47,500 bases of DNA from assembly GCA_030141605.1 (NCBI GenBank), contig JAQGDQ010000154.1:410001-457500 (forward strand), given 5' to 3'. The first letter of the stretch is position 1; each line of letters begins with the position of its first letter. The stretch comes from Tubiluchus corallicola (taxonomy: Eukaryota; Priapulida; Priapulimorpha; Priapulimorphida; Tubiluchidae). The position numbers and the translations under genes are program-made. Positions 11,620-25,829 of this stretch are shown here, piece by piece. The notes beneath the pieces are model-generated. The model was not told where the DNA came from and did not search any database. It worked only from the letters and a program-made list of their open reading frames with translations.

Positions 11620-12680
11620 TTTGCAGAAGTCTTGGACTTTTCTTTAAGGGCTAAATGGTGGATATGTTGCTAATATTATTAATTCTTTTATTCCCGCGTT
11701 TTGTCATACGTAAGGCAGCACTGCAGATCATATAATGGAATACAAGTTGTTTGTTTTTAATTCACAAGGATGTATTACACCTCTCTTACCTTTGTACTGG
11801 TAGCCAACAGCCATTGATAAGTTTCAACAACGCTGTTTTGTTCTACTGACGACCATTAACATGGGGAAATTAGGCAAAAATAATTATCAAAACAGAAACT
11901 TTCTTAGATACATAAGTGGCCTACGTAAATAACGTTTCCAAAAAGTGGACTAACATAAATAAGTTCACCCAATGTTAAAACTAGTTTCTGGCATACTTTA
12001 CTCAACAAGACAATCAATATGTCGAATGCAAAAATGAGAAACTTCATGTATTTACTTGGTTTAAGACATGCAGTACTCTTTCCACCGAAGCAAATTAACC
12101 AAGATGTGCGTAAATTGAGTTCTGATGTGTAGCACCAGTCATTGGGTTGAAGACAACCTTTCTGTGTGCTCCTCAGCAGACATGGAACGCCACTTCACAA
12201 TGGGAATTTAGACTTACTCAAGCGTCAGATATTGAGGATTGGCATTTATAGTGCTTCTTATTGTGACGTCCACACCAATCAGTGACAAGCTCAATGGCAG
12301 AAAATGGGGCCTGATGGACCGAGACAGGCGTACAAAACAGCTCGAGTAGGGTGATTACACTGTCCACTAACGTAATAATTGGACTGGATAATGGCGAGCT
12401 GACGAGCAACAAATCTGGACACGTTGTGAAACTACTTCACTTTAATACTATAACAAGTCTGATTAAACCTATTTTTATTGTTTATTTCATAATCCCGTTT
12501 GTTGTTTTAAGCAATTTAATATAATGATTAACATGTGCCCTGAGACCAGAAAGAATATAGTATTTTCAGATTCAAACGTCCAAAGAACAATCTTAATTTG
12601 TATACCATAAAAAGGCAGATAATGTATCTAAAATATGGAATAAACCACACTAACATGATACCGATTAAAGGAAGACATGA
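11620..12680. other. no recognised gene; mildly complex stretch 12.1-12.4 kb
   Basis: The part 12120-12420 is less AT-rich and contains GTGATTACACTG and CGTAATAATTGG. A 64-codon minus-strand ORF there is not recognisable. The rest is AT-rich with nothing evident. Confidence 0.5.
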
Positions 12681-13258
12681 CAATTTTTTATACTACCCCA
12701 TTTTCAAGTCCAATAAAAATATGCACTTTAACAAAATCAATACTGAAAAAGCGTTTCTGATAATTAAATAATAGATTAAAAACTTAATAAACGGCGGGCG
12801 AGCCAAACTAGTGATGGTATCACAAACTAGCATAATTTTCAACAGCAAAAATATTTCACCAGCGTGTTGCACGTTTTTGCGAAAGCGTGAATCGAAGTAC
12901 AGTGCTACTGTAAGATATTCAGTGTGTTGTACTAAAACTAGGCAAGTTTTAAGATAACATTTCAAATTTACTGCTGTGCTCACGCATGAGTTGTCGAACG
13001 TGTGCAGTTCGTCAGAAACTAACACATCTGAACTGAGAGGTACTTTTTTGTGCAACACTTTCCGATATGCAGGCGCTAGTACCTGTCTAACTGTGTAACA
13101 ACGGAGAACTAGCGGCGAGAACGTGAAATTGTGTTTGCGCGGTAATAATTCTTTCACGTAAGTCATCTTTGAAAAAATAGTATGTTTACTTTCACTATTT
13201 TAGAGTAGATTGTTTTGACCTTCAGTTTAAGATTGGGTCTGGTTTTGCTTTAAACACA
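12680..13258 (+). repeat. interspersed repeat family B, copy 1
   Basis: Alignable over about 580 bp with 38650-39216. Shared words in order include TACCCCATTTT, GCTTCTGATAATTAAAT-like, AAAAACTTAAT, GAGCGTGTTGCACGT-like, GCTGTGCTCACGC, TCGAACGTGTGCA, TTTTTTGTGCAACRC, GGTAATAATTCTTTCA, GTAAGTCAT and TAGATTGTTTTGA. A 157-codon open frame covers 12693-13166 on the minus strand, but the other copy does not keep that frame and I recognise nothing in it. I treat it as non-coding. Confidence 0.78.
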
Positions 13259-13259
13259 A

Positions 13260-16099
<2,840 letters not shown>

Positions 16100-17019
16100 A
16101 CAACAATAACAACAACAATAGCAACAATTGTACTCTCAACAGCTGCGATATGCAGAAGCAAGGTCAACATTGCCATAATGAATCATTGTCTAGTCTCTCC
16201 CGCTAGCAAAAAGTTTGATTGGATTCATCTTTCATTGACCGTAGAAATACAATGCAAAACGTTCTCAGGTACACACGAACGGTATATTACAGATCCTCAA
16301 AGGTCTCCATTTTGAGTATGGATTCACGGGTAACTAAAACATTGTACAAATAGAACCTTTAGTGTTTATCACGCAGAAACTATAATGCACCTTTTGCAAC
16401 CTATTTACAATTTATATTACAAACGTTAACGAAACGACACACAAAAACACAAGTTTTAAAATCTCACATCATTTCACGTTCAGTGTTCCTAAATTGGCAT
16501 AATTTTTTGGGCTACTAAGGTGCAAAAAGTGGAAACTTCTGTGTGCAGGTAGAGTCAAAGATTTCTATAACAAAAGAGGTCTTATAGTGGTTTCTGGTTT
16601 TGCACATGATAGTAATTTTTTGCTTGGTGACATTTGAATTATGGTGAGAAAGAATTAGTCATTTTCATGTACAACCTAACGTTAAATATTACAAATGAGT
16701 GATTATCTAAAGATACAGTTACTGCATGAGGGCAAAATTCAAATGGCTTTGACGAATTTAGAAATGTCGAACCATTAAGATTGAACCTGGATTTGAGTCT
16801 GGCATACTAGGTACGCAGATTATATTATCTGTTACCAAAACCGAATCTTCTACAGTATAAAGTAGATGCCTTGAGGTGTAGTTTAGGCCATAATTAATGA
16901 AATTTTGATTGGACCACCATAATTAGCACATAATTTGTAATCAGAAGGTAAGTATCACTAATGATTAGTTGTTGGTTTTTGTGTGTGTAACCAGCATGTT
17001 ATTCTCAGCAGGTCACGCG

Positions 17020-17235
17020 TCACGAGGATCACGTTTGTACAGCTCATTAGATGCGTTCTGTAACCTCTGGTCTGCATGTCAGCCCATTAGTGGCTGCCCC
17101 ACTCGGCGGGCACTGTTAGCTTAGCTGGACAGGAGCGTGCACAAATTAGCCAAACGAGCCGAAAAATTCCGCAGCTTCATCCTGTACTGAGCTAATTTAC
17201 CTCCCCTTCCGACAAAGCCTTCATCCTTGTTGTTA
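17020..17235. promoter_or_regulatory. candidate regulatory block
   Basis: A compact complex stretch with CAGCCCATTAGTGGC, CTTAGCTGGACAGG, AAATTAGCC and GAGCTAATTTACC. It stands out against AT-rich flanks. The adjacent 60-codon ORF (17227-17409) has no recognisable domain. Confidence 0.25.
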
Positions 17236-17454
17236 AAGATGGCGGTTCCCAAACAAAATGTTACTTCCTTAACTCGTTATAACATAAGAAGTCCAGGAAA
17301 CACCATTACAGTCAGTGGAACTTTGTCTTCTCAAATTGTTCAAGTAGATAATGTTTATGCTTTTGATCTTTTAGTTGTTGCCGTTGAACGCCAAAATATA
17401 GTCTGTTAAAATTTTATTAAAAATTCCTGTTTTATCTCACTGTCAAACCTTAAA

Positions 17455-17975
17455 GCGAAGGACAAGTCACTTAGCATACTGGGTTTATTTTACTGTTATC
17501 ACTTAAATTTAGAAAAATATAACAAAGAAATTTTCAAGAAATTCTCTATAGAAGCACAAAGTTAATTTATACAACATCTGTATAGAAATTTCCAGGCGCG
17601 GTGGTAGCCGCCGTTTACTTGCAAATTACGACGTAATTGGTGGACTTCGTGATTTTCCGTAAACAGGTCGTGGCTTTCCGTAAACGTGAGCTTTGCTTAA
17701 ACTAATTTAAACTTCTGCAGCTAAGCTAATATTCATGTCGCAAAAAAGCTATATAATTTCTTCTGAAAACTTATTATACTTTTGACGGAGACTGACAGTG
17801 CGATGCTTTTCTTTAACCGACGTCACTGGAGGAAGAATGGTTGTTCAAAATGGAAACGTTCAAGTATGAAATAATCGTGACTTACACGGTGTAATTACTA
17901 ATTACACGATGCGCTTCTTACTTTTTGATTACTTAATTCTTCTAATATTTTTCGCTGACCTTGAAATACACCCTA
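17455..17975 (+). repeat. interspersed repeat family A, copy 2
   Basis: Diverged direct copy of the element at 11105-11615, in the same orientation, with the same succession of landmark words. Divergence is substantial (many substitutions and indels), which implies an old insertion. No coding capacity is seen. Confidence 0.75.
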
Positions 17976-17979
17976 AAGG

Positions 17980-20110
17980 CTTTCCAAAATACATTAGAAG
18001 TTATATGAATTGTACTATAACTGAAAAAAAGTAACTGGGTAGCTGGTTTGTTTCAATGATTAAAAGGTCGATGCCTGTCCACTTAGTTTAGGTCCTACAT
18101 TTTACCAAACTTCTTTTTCAATAGCAGGCAAAATTTTTAATGGTTCAACATTTAAAGACAAAGCAAAGATTTGATATACACAGAGAGAAAGTAAGAACGT
18201 GCTACCATGCAAACAACTGAAATAGAAAGAAGCATCAGCAAAGAGTGAGAAATGAGAATCAGACGGAGTCAGATCAGCTTTTCTGGAAATAATTTTTTTT
18301 TGGTTTAAATTATTTTGCAATTTCCAAAACTCATGCTGAACTTCTGCAACAATCACATAATAAAATAAACCTAAACTGTAGGCCTTAGTTGGCTTTTTAT
18401 AGTAAGTTAGTAATTTCGTTGTTATAGCTGTTCATTTTAAAACTTATAGGGTAAATTCTTACGACGCATTTAGACCAATGATACATTAAGTTAGTAAAGC
18501 TTATCTTGCCTGAAAACTTAAACGTAGAACATTTAAATAAATCTTTTATCTTTGTACAGCATGCATAATACGTATATACAAACTCTGATTGCAAAGCTGA
18601 CACTTTCCTATATTAAACAGTCGAGCAAATTTTGTTCTTAAGCTATTCAAGAATTATTAGAATTTTAATGCTTGAAACATTACTAATATTATAAAGATTA
18701 GATTGTTTCAAATTCTTGGAATCAACATTCGCGCTGCAATAAATATAGAAATTTATTTATTTGTTTATTGATTTATTATTTAATAGGTAATCCTTATTTA
18801 AAACAGAAATATTTAAAAAATATTTACAAAAAAAGCATAAAATGTGAAAGAGAGATAAATTGTATATACAACACAGAAAAAAACTACAGAAGAAAAGGCC
18901 AGTCAAGAGATTATGGATAAAAGCACAAAGATCTAAGGCTACTTACACGTGTCTGTTAGAAGATAAGTGATTATTTAGATTTAGACCTTTTAAATGCCAG
19001 TAGCTTGAATTTTTTTATCAATTTTTTAATCCGTTTCTGAACTTATTTTACAAATTATTATCCTTCGCCTGCAACTCAGTCGTCGGCATGCATATTATTC
19101 TACTTATGCATATCTAGCTAACTGATGTTTTGAAAGTTTTGCTAAACATATGTTTCGCTGATGTTTCTGCCAATTAGTAGAAACCTCTAGCTGAGATGGC
19201 GTTTGTTTAGCGCATTGAATAGCGGGCAGGCAACTAACCTGATACCAGCGGTAAGGGGCGGTTTTATAAAAGAGATTCCTTATTTCAGAATTATGATTGT
19301 TGATGAGTCATCAAAATCCTAACAGAGTTTGCAATGTTTTTAACTCAGTCTGGTGAGCATTTGAAAATGTTTGGCTTCGATCCAGCTTTGTTACCGGTCT
19401 GCTTAGGTAAAAAGGGCAAGCTGAAGGCAAAGCTGGACGCTGACCTCTGAAGGTTACCGTGCGGGTTTCTATTAAATCAAGCTTGCATTCTTTGATAATT
19501 ATTGCACAAACTCTGCCAGGATGCACTGATTTAACATACATGTTATGAGGCATGTTACGTACAGAACATTTCTTTTTTAGTTTTATTAATTTTCTCTGTA
19601 ATTTTTTCTTGCTTTCTTTACCTTTATTCTCTCTTTCTTTTTTCTTCCTTTTGTTCATCATTACCGTCATCATCATAGTCATCATCATCGCCGTCGTTAT
19701 CGTCGCCGTCATCATCGTTTTAAAAGCTTTGCTTTCACTTGTGTTAACATATATTAGTACAAAACGTGTTGAATGCGTAACACTGGCTGAAGAAATTTCT
19801 TAGCTCTGATGACGAAGACTAGTGATTTGTACAACTGCTACGAGCAATTAAATAGCTAAAAAAATTATACACGAACTATTAGTAAATAAACAATCTTTCA
19901 AGTGTTAAACAGCCACTTGCACGATGTAATTGCTATATTGTAGTTTTATTTGGCCGACTTAAAATAGATTGGCTATAAAAGTAGAAAGAGCGAATGCTTC
20001 CTTGACAATGCAAACACGCTGTAAAACAGCCAGAGGATGAGAGTAAAAAAAGTGACGTCAATATGCAAAATAATTTGTAGACATATAAGCAGCGGTAAGC
20101 TACAATGGTT
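17980..20110. other. no recognised gene
   Basis: AT-rich DNA with a TTTATTTATTTG tract near 18755 and a CATCATCATCG tract at 19660-19715. The 134-codon minus-strand frame (19311-19715) begins inside that tract and has no domain I recognise. Confidence 0.5.
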
Positions 20111-20119
20111 TTAGATCTG

Positions 20120-20850
20120 GTTCAAGGACATTTGGGCAGTGACATTTGGGCCGTATGATATTGGATAGTGACATTTGGGCAGCGGACAGTTGGGCAGTGG
20201 ACTCTTAGACAGTGGAGAGTTAGGCAGTGGACACTTGAGCAGTGGACATTTGTACAGTAGGCTATTTGGGCAGTGGACATGTAGGCAGTAGGCCATTTGG
20301 GCAGTGAACATGTAGGCAGTAGGCCATTTGGGCAGTGAACTTGTAGGCAGTAGGCCATTTGGGCAGCGGACATTTGGGCAGTAGGTCATTTAGGCAGTGG
20401 ACATGTAGGCAGTAGGCCATTTGGGCAGTGGACATTTGGGCAGTAGGTCATTTGGGCAGTGGCCATTTGGGTAATAGGTCATTTGGGCAGTGGACGTGTA
20501 GGCAGTAGGTCATTTGGCAGTGAACATTTGGGCAGTAGGCCATTTGGGCAGGTTACATTTGATTTTGGGCAGTGGGCCATTTGGGTAATAGGTCATTTGG
20601 GCAGTGGACGTGTAGGCAGTAGGTCATTTGGCAGTGAACATTTGGGCAGTAGGCCATTTGGGTAGGTTACATTTGATTTTGGGCAGTGGGCCATTTGGGC
20701 AGTGGACATTTGGGTAGTAGGCCATTTGTGCAGTGGACATTTGGGCAGTAGGTCTTTTGGGCAGGGAACATTTGGGCAGTAGGCCATTTGGGCAGTGGAC
20801 ATGTAGGCAGTAGGCCATTTGGGCAGACAGGACATTTGTGGATGATGTCT
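20120..20850. repeat. GGCAGT-type minisatellite with higher-order structure
   Basis: About 730 bp built from a 15-16-bp half unit (CATTTGGGCAGTGGA / CATTTGGGCAGTAGG), commonly paired into a 31-bp unit. Variants such as GTAGGCAGT and TTTGGGTAATAGG mark sub-types. From 20462 a 114-bp block containing GGTTACATTTGATTTTGGG repeats once more from 20576. Repeat-derived frames stay open in several frames on both strands because the unit lacks stops; they are not genes. Confidence 0.92.
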
Positions 20851-22255
20851 AGTGTCGACTACCCAAAACCCTACTGTCTAGGTCACTAGGTTTGAACCAC
20901 ATGCTTTTGTTTTTAAACTGGCTTCTTTTGCCTTGTGACTCACCGCCGGCATAAATCCTTATTTCACCTTAATAATTTCTATCGGAATTTGAAGAAGAGC
21001 GTCTATACATGTTGCCGGCTGTATAAATATGAAGACTAGAGATAACAAACGTTAGGAAGCCCCACTGGGAAAATTTATACTGGTTCTCATTAGCCGAATA
21101 AAGGAAGTTGATCCCTGTAAAATACCAAAAACTGCTCTGTGGTTATCAAATTCCTAAACGATATCATTGCCCACTGTTGTCACAGTCACTGTAATCTGGA
21201 ATAGTTTTACTAGTTAAACACACTCCTCCATTTTGGTTCTTTTGACTTGTAGCTCATATGCAGACAGAGATTGTTCAGTTGACTTCACTCTGCCTTAGGC
21301 TGTATTACTTTTCGTTAACTTCTTTGCAATCTAGTAAGTGTGTAATTATCATCTGTAATCGTGACTGTCACCGTCGTCTTCATAGCAGCATCATAATTAG
21401 TTGGCCGAAGCAAGTTCTGTAGATGCGCTTTTGTTTTGTTGCAGAAATTGACGAAATCTTGTTATTGTCAGCTTGCAAAACTAGATATCGTCAGTATAGC
21501 AAAAATGAATTATATTATTTTGCATTTTAAGCCTTAATTTATTGTTTTAATTTGTGAGCGTTACAAGTTTCAAACTTGCATCGAATTGCGCCTTGTGAAC
21601 AAATGTTTTCTCTGCGTAATGTAAATCAGCGTAAAATAAACTTGATTATTTACTTAGGCACTTATACACTGTTGTGCTTTTAGATCTTATACTTACCAAA
21701 TTGTGACAACTAGGGCATTTTTGAAGAGTACAGTGCAGCAAATGACAGTTCTACAAACAGTTTCACTGAAGTTATGAAGAAGTAATTTATTTGCTATATA
21801 TAGGTATTTTACATATATATAACTGAAACATCCACATTTATCATCAGACTGTGAGTTTTTATCCTAGTGGAAAGTTAGGAAAGTGGTTTGCTTCGTAAAC
21901 TGATATAATGCAAAATGAAGATTAGGTGTTCATCTCTGGCTTCATTAGTGGTTTCTTTGACTGATCTAATCAGAAAGTGTCATGATTTTGCCACATGCAA
22001 GGTTTTTTGGTCTTATCAGTTATTCTGGCTAAAATACAGCAATAAATAGCTCAACGTTACATCATTTTGTAGTTTGCAAGAACAATAAGCAGTTGATTGT
22101 TTTTCTAGTCAGGAATAACGAATAATGAATGGCTAATGAATAGTATAAAGAATACCTAATTATTTTCATTGTAGTAATTTGAAAAAATACGTTCTGATTC
22201 TTAATGAATAAGTACAAGATGCATGAACATCAAAAGACAAAGAGAAAGACAAAAA

Positions 22256-22440
22256 CAAAATTTATTTATTTTGTTCATTTAACAGACACACCTACACTTA
22301 CATACAGATATGGTTGCAACACACAAATAACGACTAACATGTTGGGTATATGCCCGGGCGTTGGTAGTCGCTAGTCTCGAACTCAAGACTGCGTAGTTGC
22401 AGTCCGAAATCTAAACCACTCGGCCATCCCACCCCGTCCT
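22256..22440 (-). mobile_element. tRNA-derived SINE
   Basis: Read on the minus strand, the head has an RNA polymerase III A box TGGCCGAGTGG (22416-22426) preceded by GGGA, and a B box GAGTTCGAGACT (22373-22384), at tRNA-like spacing. The A box and its context resemble class II tRNAs (Leu/Ser). After about 120 nt of tRNA-unrelated body it ends in an A/T-rich tail with AATAAATAAA near 22258-22270, as SINEs do. It is not a functional tRNA gene: the acceptor and anticodon arms do not close. It lies about 3 kb upstream of Vsx exon 1 in opposite orientation. Confidence 0.72.
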
Positions 22441-23027
22441 TAATTGATTTCGAGAAACCCTGCATTATTTTTTCATTATAATCACAAGAAACTGTAAAAG
22501 GAGGTCTTGCATGCATGCATGTCATGTATGGGTTCATTAAATTTTTCTGTAAATCGGTTGGAATAAAATAAGAAATAGAAAACTGAATAACGTTTTAAAC
22601 ATTAACAAAATGCAGGTTTTTAGCAGACCATTCTACACAAAACCGTAGTAAATTAAGCACAAATCCATTTAGTAATTACTGGGTGTTGCAACAGAAGGAG
22701 TGCATTAGGAATAGGACAGGCTATAAAAATGAAGCTGAACTTTTGCATTACGATAATTACGTAAAATTAACATTATTTTTACGCTATTGTTTCAAATTTC
22801 CTACCATATAACTCGTATGACCAGTTGACCACACTTGGTAATATTGATGTTTTTTGGTTTGTTACTGCATTGTCTTTTTTGGAAATCATTGTTCAACTAC
22901 CTATACTTCTCCGTATTTGGTAAATCATAGAATGACTCGTCAACATAAAATGTATTTTATGTCTTAAAGCGGATGATGTGTCGGTATTGGCAAAAGCATG
23001 TCATTAGCCGAATTCTCTTTCGTTTTT

Positions 23028-23553
23028 GAGTTTTTGAAGGGGTACCAAGTTCTTATTAATGCTTTTTCGTGTTTTTTTGGGAGAGCAGCAAGTTCTTATT
23101 AATGGTTTTTGTGTTTTTGCACGGGCAGCAAGTTCTTATTAATGTTTTCTCGTGTTTTTTGGGAGAGCAGCAAGTTCTTATTAATGTTTTTTCGTGTTTT
23201 TGGACAATTAATAAATTCTTGTAAATGGTTTTTCGTGTTTTAGAGAGGTGCCAAGTTCTTATTAATGATTTTTCGTGTTTTAGAGAGGTGCCAAGTTCTT
23301 ATTAATGATTTTTCGTGTTTTAGAGAGGTGCCAAGTTCTTATTAATGATTTTTCGTGTTTTGGGACAATTAATAAATTCTTGTAAATGGTTTTTCGTGTT
23401 TTTTGAAAGGGTACCAAGTTCTCATTAATGATTTTTTGTTTTTTGGAGGTGTACCAAGTTCTTATTTATGGTTTTTCGTGTTTCTGAAGGGTACCAAGTT
23501 CTTATTATTGGGGTTTTCGTGTTTTTTGGAAGGGCGCCAAACTCTTATTAATA
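23028..23553. repeat. 40-bp minisatellite
   Basis: About 13 units. The core is CCAAGTTCTTATTAATG followed by TTTTTCGTGTTTT and a variable G-rich link. Three consecutive units around 23244-23363 are almost identical, with an exact 40-bp period. A distinct unit type with ACAATTAATAAATTCTTG occurs twice, near 23203 and 23364. It starts about 2.3 kb upstream of the Vsx start codon. Confidence 0.92.
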
Positions 23554-24683
23554 TAGTAAGGCGTAAGGATTACATAGACTACATTTTTACTGCGTTAAGA
23601 ACACTTGTTAAAAGTTTTCACAGACAGAATTACCTGACGGTGGCTAAGCAACACGGACTTTCCTTGGCCAATTACCGTAATCCTGTAATTAAGCGATCAT
23701 GATCATTTAAGACCGAGTCAAGATAAAGAGGTACTGAAAAGAGGAGCAGAACTGTTTCCTCTTTCTTAATTATAAGAACAGTTGTATACAATTATCACAT
23801 AGTAAGACAATGTGTCTAGAAACCATGACGCCATTGCGTTCTATTGTAAGTCTATTAATGACGATAACATCTCATTTCTGTAGTCCTTAGATGCATTCAC
23901 TTCTTAGTAAATAAACTCCCATGTATTTATATTTAACTAAAACTAATCTTGAAGTTAGTAAAAATTTTATTTTAGACTTTATTTACTTACAATATTTTTC
24001 GGTTTATTTGTTTTGTACTGCTAGTAAGCTTATAATTATACTAGAGAGCAACATACAGGGTGTCTAATAATGTTAATTATCACTAAATTTTTTAACTAAC
24101 CAAAGCCGTTCTTTATTACTGAAATTAAAAGAAACACAACGATGTGTTTTTAAGATGAAGCGGTAATAATGAAAATGCGTGTGTCGTTAAAATCAGACAT
24201 TTTATTGCTAAGTCAACTAGCCTGCTTATATCGTTATCAGCAAAATTGTAAATTAAACACAAATGAAACTTGAAATGAATAGTTTTACGTATCAACATAG
24301 AAGTTTAGATTGATTTTATATTTAGAAGACAATGAATTGTCCTATAGATAAAACGTTGTCATTAATTGTGAATTGCAAAAGCGCGCTTGATGAACCACAA
24401 GTTAACAAAAATGTTGTGGTCATGAACTAAAAGTAACGTAAATAAGCATAGAGACAAAAACTCCTAAAGCAAAGGGGAGAATTCCCAGGAATTCCCATCT
24501 TCACACATCAGGCTACACGTACTGTTATTTGTTTTGAACGAAAAGCGTGAAATGAAAAAAAGTTGGTTATCAAAGCGTTAAATTTAGCTTGAAAATCAGA
24601 TAGAGCTCTTCAGAGACTTGCCCTGGTCAGAATCATAAAAAAGACAAAGTGCCCTTTAAATCTCAAAAACTTTTCCCCCATAA

Positions 24684-24701
24684 GCTTTCGTCCTTCGTCA
24701 G
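24684..24701 (-). other. second CTGACGA...CGAAAG motif, minus strand
   Basis: The minus strand reads CTGACGAAGGACGAAAGC, the same kind of motif as at 6899-6935. It lies in AT-rich DNA about 670 bp upstream of the Vsx start, probably a retroelement relic. Confidence 0.28.
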
Positions 24702-25138
24702 GCGAAAATCTTACGGCGTTAAATTTAATCTTTTTTTAATTTAATTTAAATAAATTGATGTTATCATATTACAATATTAAAGATTAATTTAATATAAAAT
24801 TATAAGAATTTTCACTTTTATTTGATTCTAAATAAATAACACGAAATCAATCTTAAATAATAACTTTATAGTTTATCTTTTCATCTAACACAAGGACTTG
24901 TTCGACTAAAATATTCTAAGAATTTAAAAATTATGTACAAGTTTTTGATGAAATTCGTTTTAGTAGCAATTTTGTGTTCTGAAAACCACCAAGTAAAACT
25001 TCCTCCACAGTCATTTGTCAATCAGCAAGTGCAGTAAGGCAAGCATTGCTGCAGCATCCCCACGCGGCTGCTAATCTTCCTCCCCTACACGCATGCCTCT
25101 TTTTGACTGACAGCTCCTCCGTTTAATTCTCCAGTAAA

Positions 25139-25199
25139 GGGGCGGGGGTTGAGGAAGTACAGACAATAACTTATTACAGGAGATACAACGTGTATAAAT
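25139..25199 (+). promoter_or_regulatory. candidate core promoter of Vsx (GC box and TATA box)
   Basis: A GC-box sequence GGGGCGGGGG lies at 25139-25148, and TATAAAT follows at 25193-25199 within a stretch that is much less AT-rich and more CpG-rich than its surroundings. With normal spacing, transcription would begin near 25220-25230, giving a leader of about 150 nt. A second TATAAAT at 25326-25332 is too close to the start codon to be likely. The motifs are visible; that they form the promoter is inference. An upstream non-coding first exon cannot be excluded. Confidence 0.45.
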
Positions 25200-25253
25200 T
25201 TGTGACCCGAGCAGCAAACTGCGTTATCGAATCGTCTTAATTTCGCCGTGATT

Positions 25254-25301
25254 ATGTGCGGCAGATTGCTGCGTGCTGCGTGCGTAGAACACGCAATTTG
25301 A
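25254..25301 (+). promoter_or_regulatory. upstream ORF 1 in the presumed Vsx leader
   Basis: ATG at 25254 opens a 15-codon frame closed by TGA at 25299-25301. It lies between the candidate TATA box and the Vsx start codon. If the leader begins near 25225, ribosomes would meet this ATG first, which could damp translation of the main frame. No similarity is recognised in the peptide. Confidence 0.35.
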
Positions 25302-25330
25302 ACGCGGAAAACAGATCTCGGCGTTTATAA

Positions 25331-25360
25331 ATGTTTTTGCCACAGAGGGGACTCAATTGA
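25331..25360 (+). promoter_or_regulatory. upstream ORF 2, ending 12 nt before the Vsx ATG
   Basis: ATG at 25331 opens a 9-codon frame closed by TGA at 25358-25360. The main ATG follows 12 nt later, in a different frame. Such a short gap would normally disfavour reinitiation at the first Met and could shift some initiation to the in-frame ATG at 25391. Confidence 0.35.
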
Positions 25361-25372
25361 CAATAACGGATC

Positions 25373-25829
25373 ATGCTGATTGCGTCGTCTATGAACCATT
25401 TTGGGTCCAGGTTAAGCGAACATTGTGCGGGAATATCTCAACCTTCACCACCCACGACAATGCAACGTTCACCTTTTGCTATACAGGAGCTGTTGGGACT
25501 GGCTGGCTCACAACACAGCAGTAGTTCAGAACACACACGGAGACCTGAACCCACCTTACCAATGTGTTCGGTATCTGCCGTGTCCAACGTGTACTCGAAC
25601 ATACCGGTATCTTTAGGCAGTCATCAGTATACGGGTTTTCATCATGACCCGTCACAGTCATACTTTGCCAAACCGCCGGGTTTTCTGCCGAATTTTAGCT
25701 CACCGTCATCGCTGCCAGCCGTTCACGGAGCCGTTCCGAATCAGTCCATACTAACCTTAGGAGGAACGGGTTCACTCGGTGCCCATGGAACGCTGGGCTC
25801 TCTTCATAGTCAGTCAAGAACGGGGAACG
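25373..25829 (+). CDS. Vsx: Vsx homeobox gene, coding exon 1 (5' part)
   Basis: First coding exon of a Vsx/Chx10-type paired-class homeodomain transcription factor. It encodes 152 residues plus one base of the next codon. Residues 33-43 read SPFAIQELLGL, matching the octapeptide-like motif near the N-terminus of Vsx proteins (FxIQE(I/L)LGL), which is a repression motif in related paired-class factors. The remainder is rich in Ser, Pro, Gly and His and looks disordered; residues 96-107 (YFAKPPGFLPNF) resemble the aromatic/PGF segment of other Vsx N-termini. The start is the first ATG after an in-frame TAA at 25364-25366, with A at -3. A second in-frame ATG at 25391 is a weaker option. The exon ends at a strong donor (AACG|GTAAGT) in phase 1, which matches exon 2. 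It is clearly less AT-rich than its flanks. Continuing the frame past the donor gives an 18-residue intronic tail that I consider untranslated. Family assignment is sure; the orthologue label (Vsx1 or Vsx2) cannot be settled here. Confidence 0.93.

Larger units (their letters stand above)
20851..25130. other. Vsx-proximal upstream DNA
   Basis: Outside the SINE, the 40-bp minisatellite and the motif at 24684 this is AT-rich DNA with no recognised exon. The stretch 25010-25130 becomes less AT-rich towards the promoter, with CTGCTAATCTTCCTCCCC near 25068. Confidence 0.5.

Noticed and set aside
12693-13166. 157-codon minus-strand ORF as a gene
   Set aside because: It lies inside an interspersed repeat whose second copy does not keep the frame, and I recognise no domain.
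19813-19830. miR-7-like word GAAGACTAGTGATTT
   Set aside because: The first seed base differs (C for G), and the flanks cannot form the required hairpin; no complementary arm lies within 100 nt.
20111-20835. Repeat-protein-like ORFs (Cys-Pro-Asn-rich) on the minus strand
   Set aside because: The minisatellite period (31 bp) is not a multiple of three and several frames are open at once, so the peptide repeats are a by-product.
22340-22440. Functional tRNA-Leu/Ser gene
   Set aside because: A and B boxes are present, but acceptor and anticodon stems do not pair and the unit continues into a SINE-like body with an A/T-rich tail.
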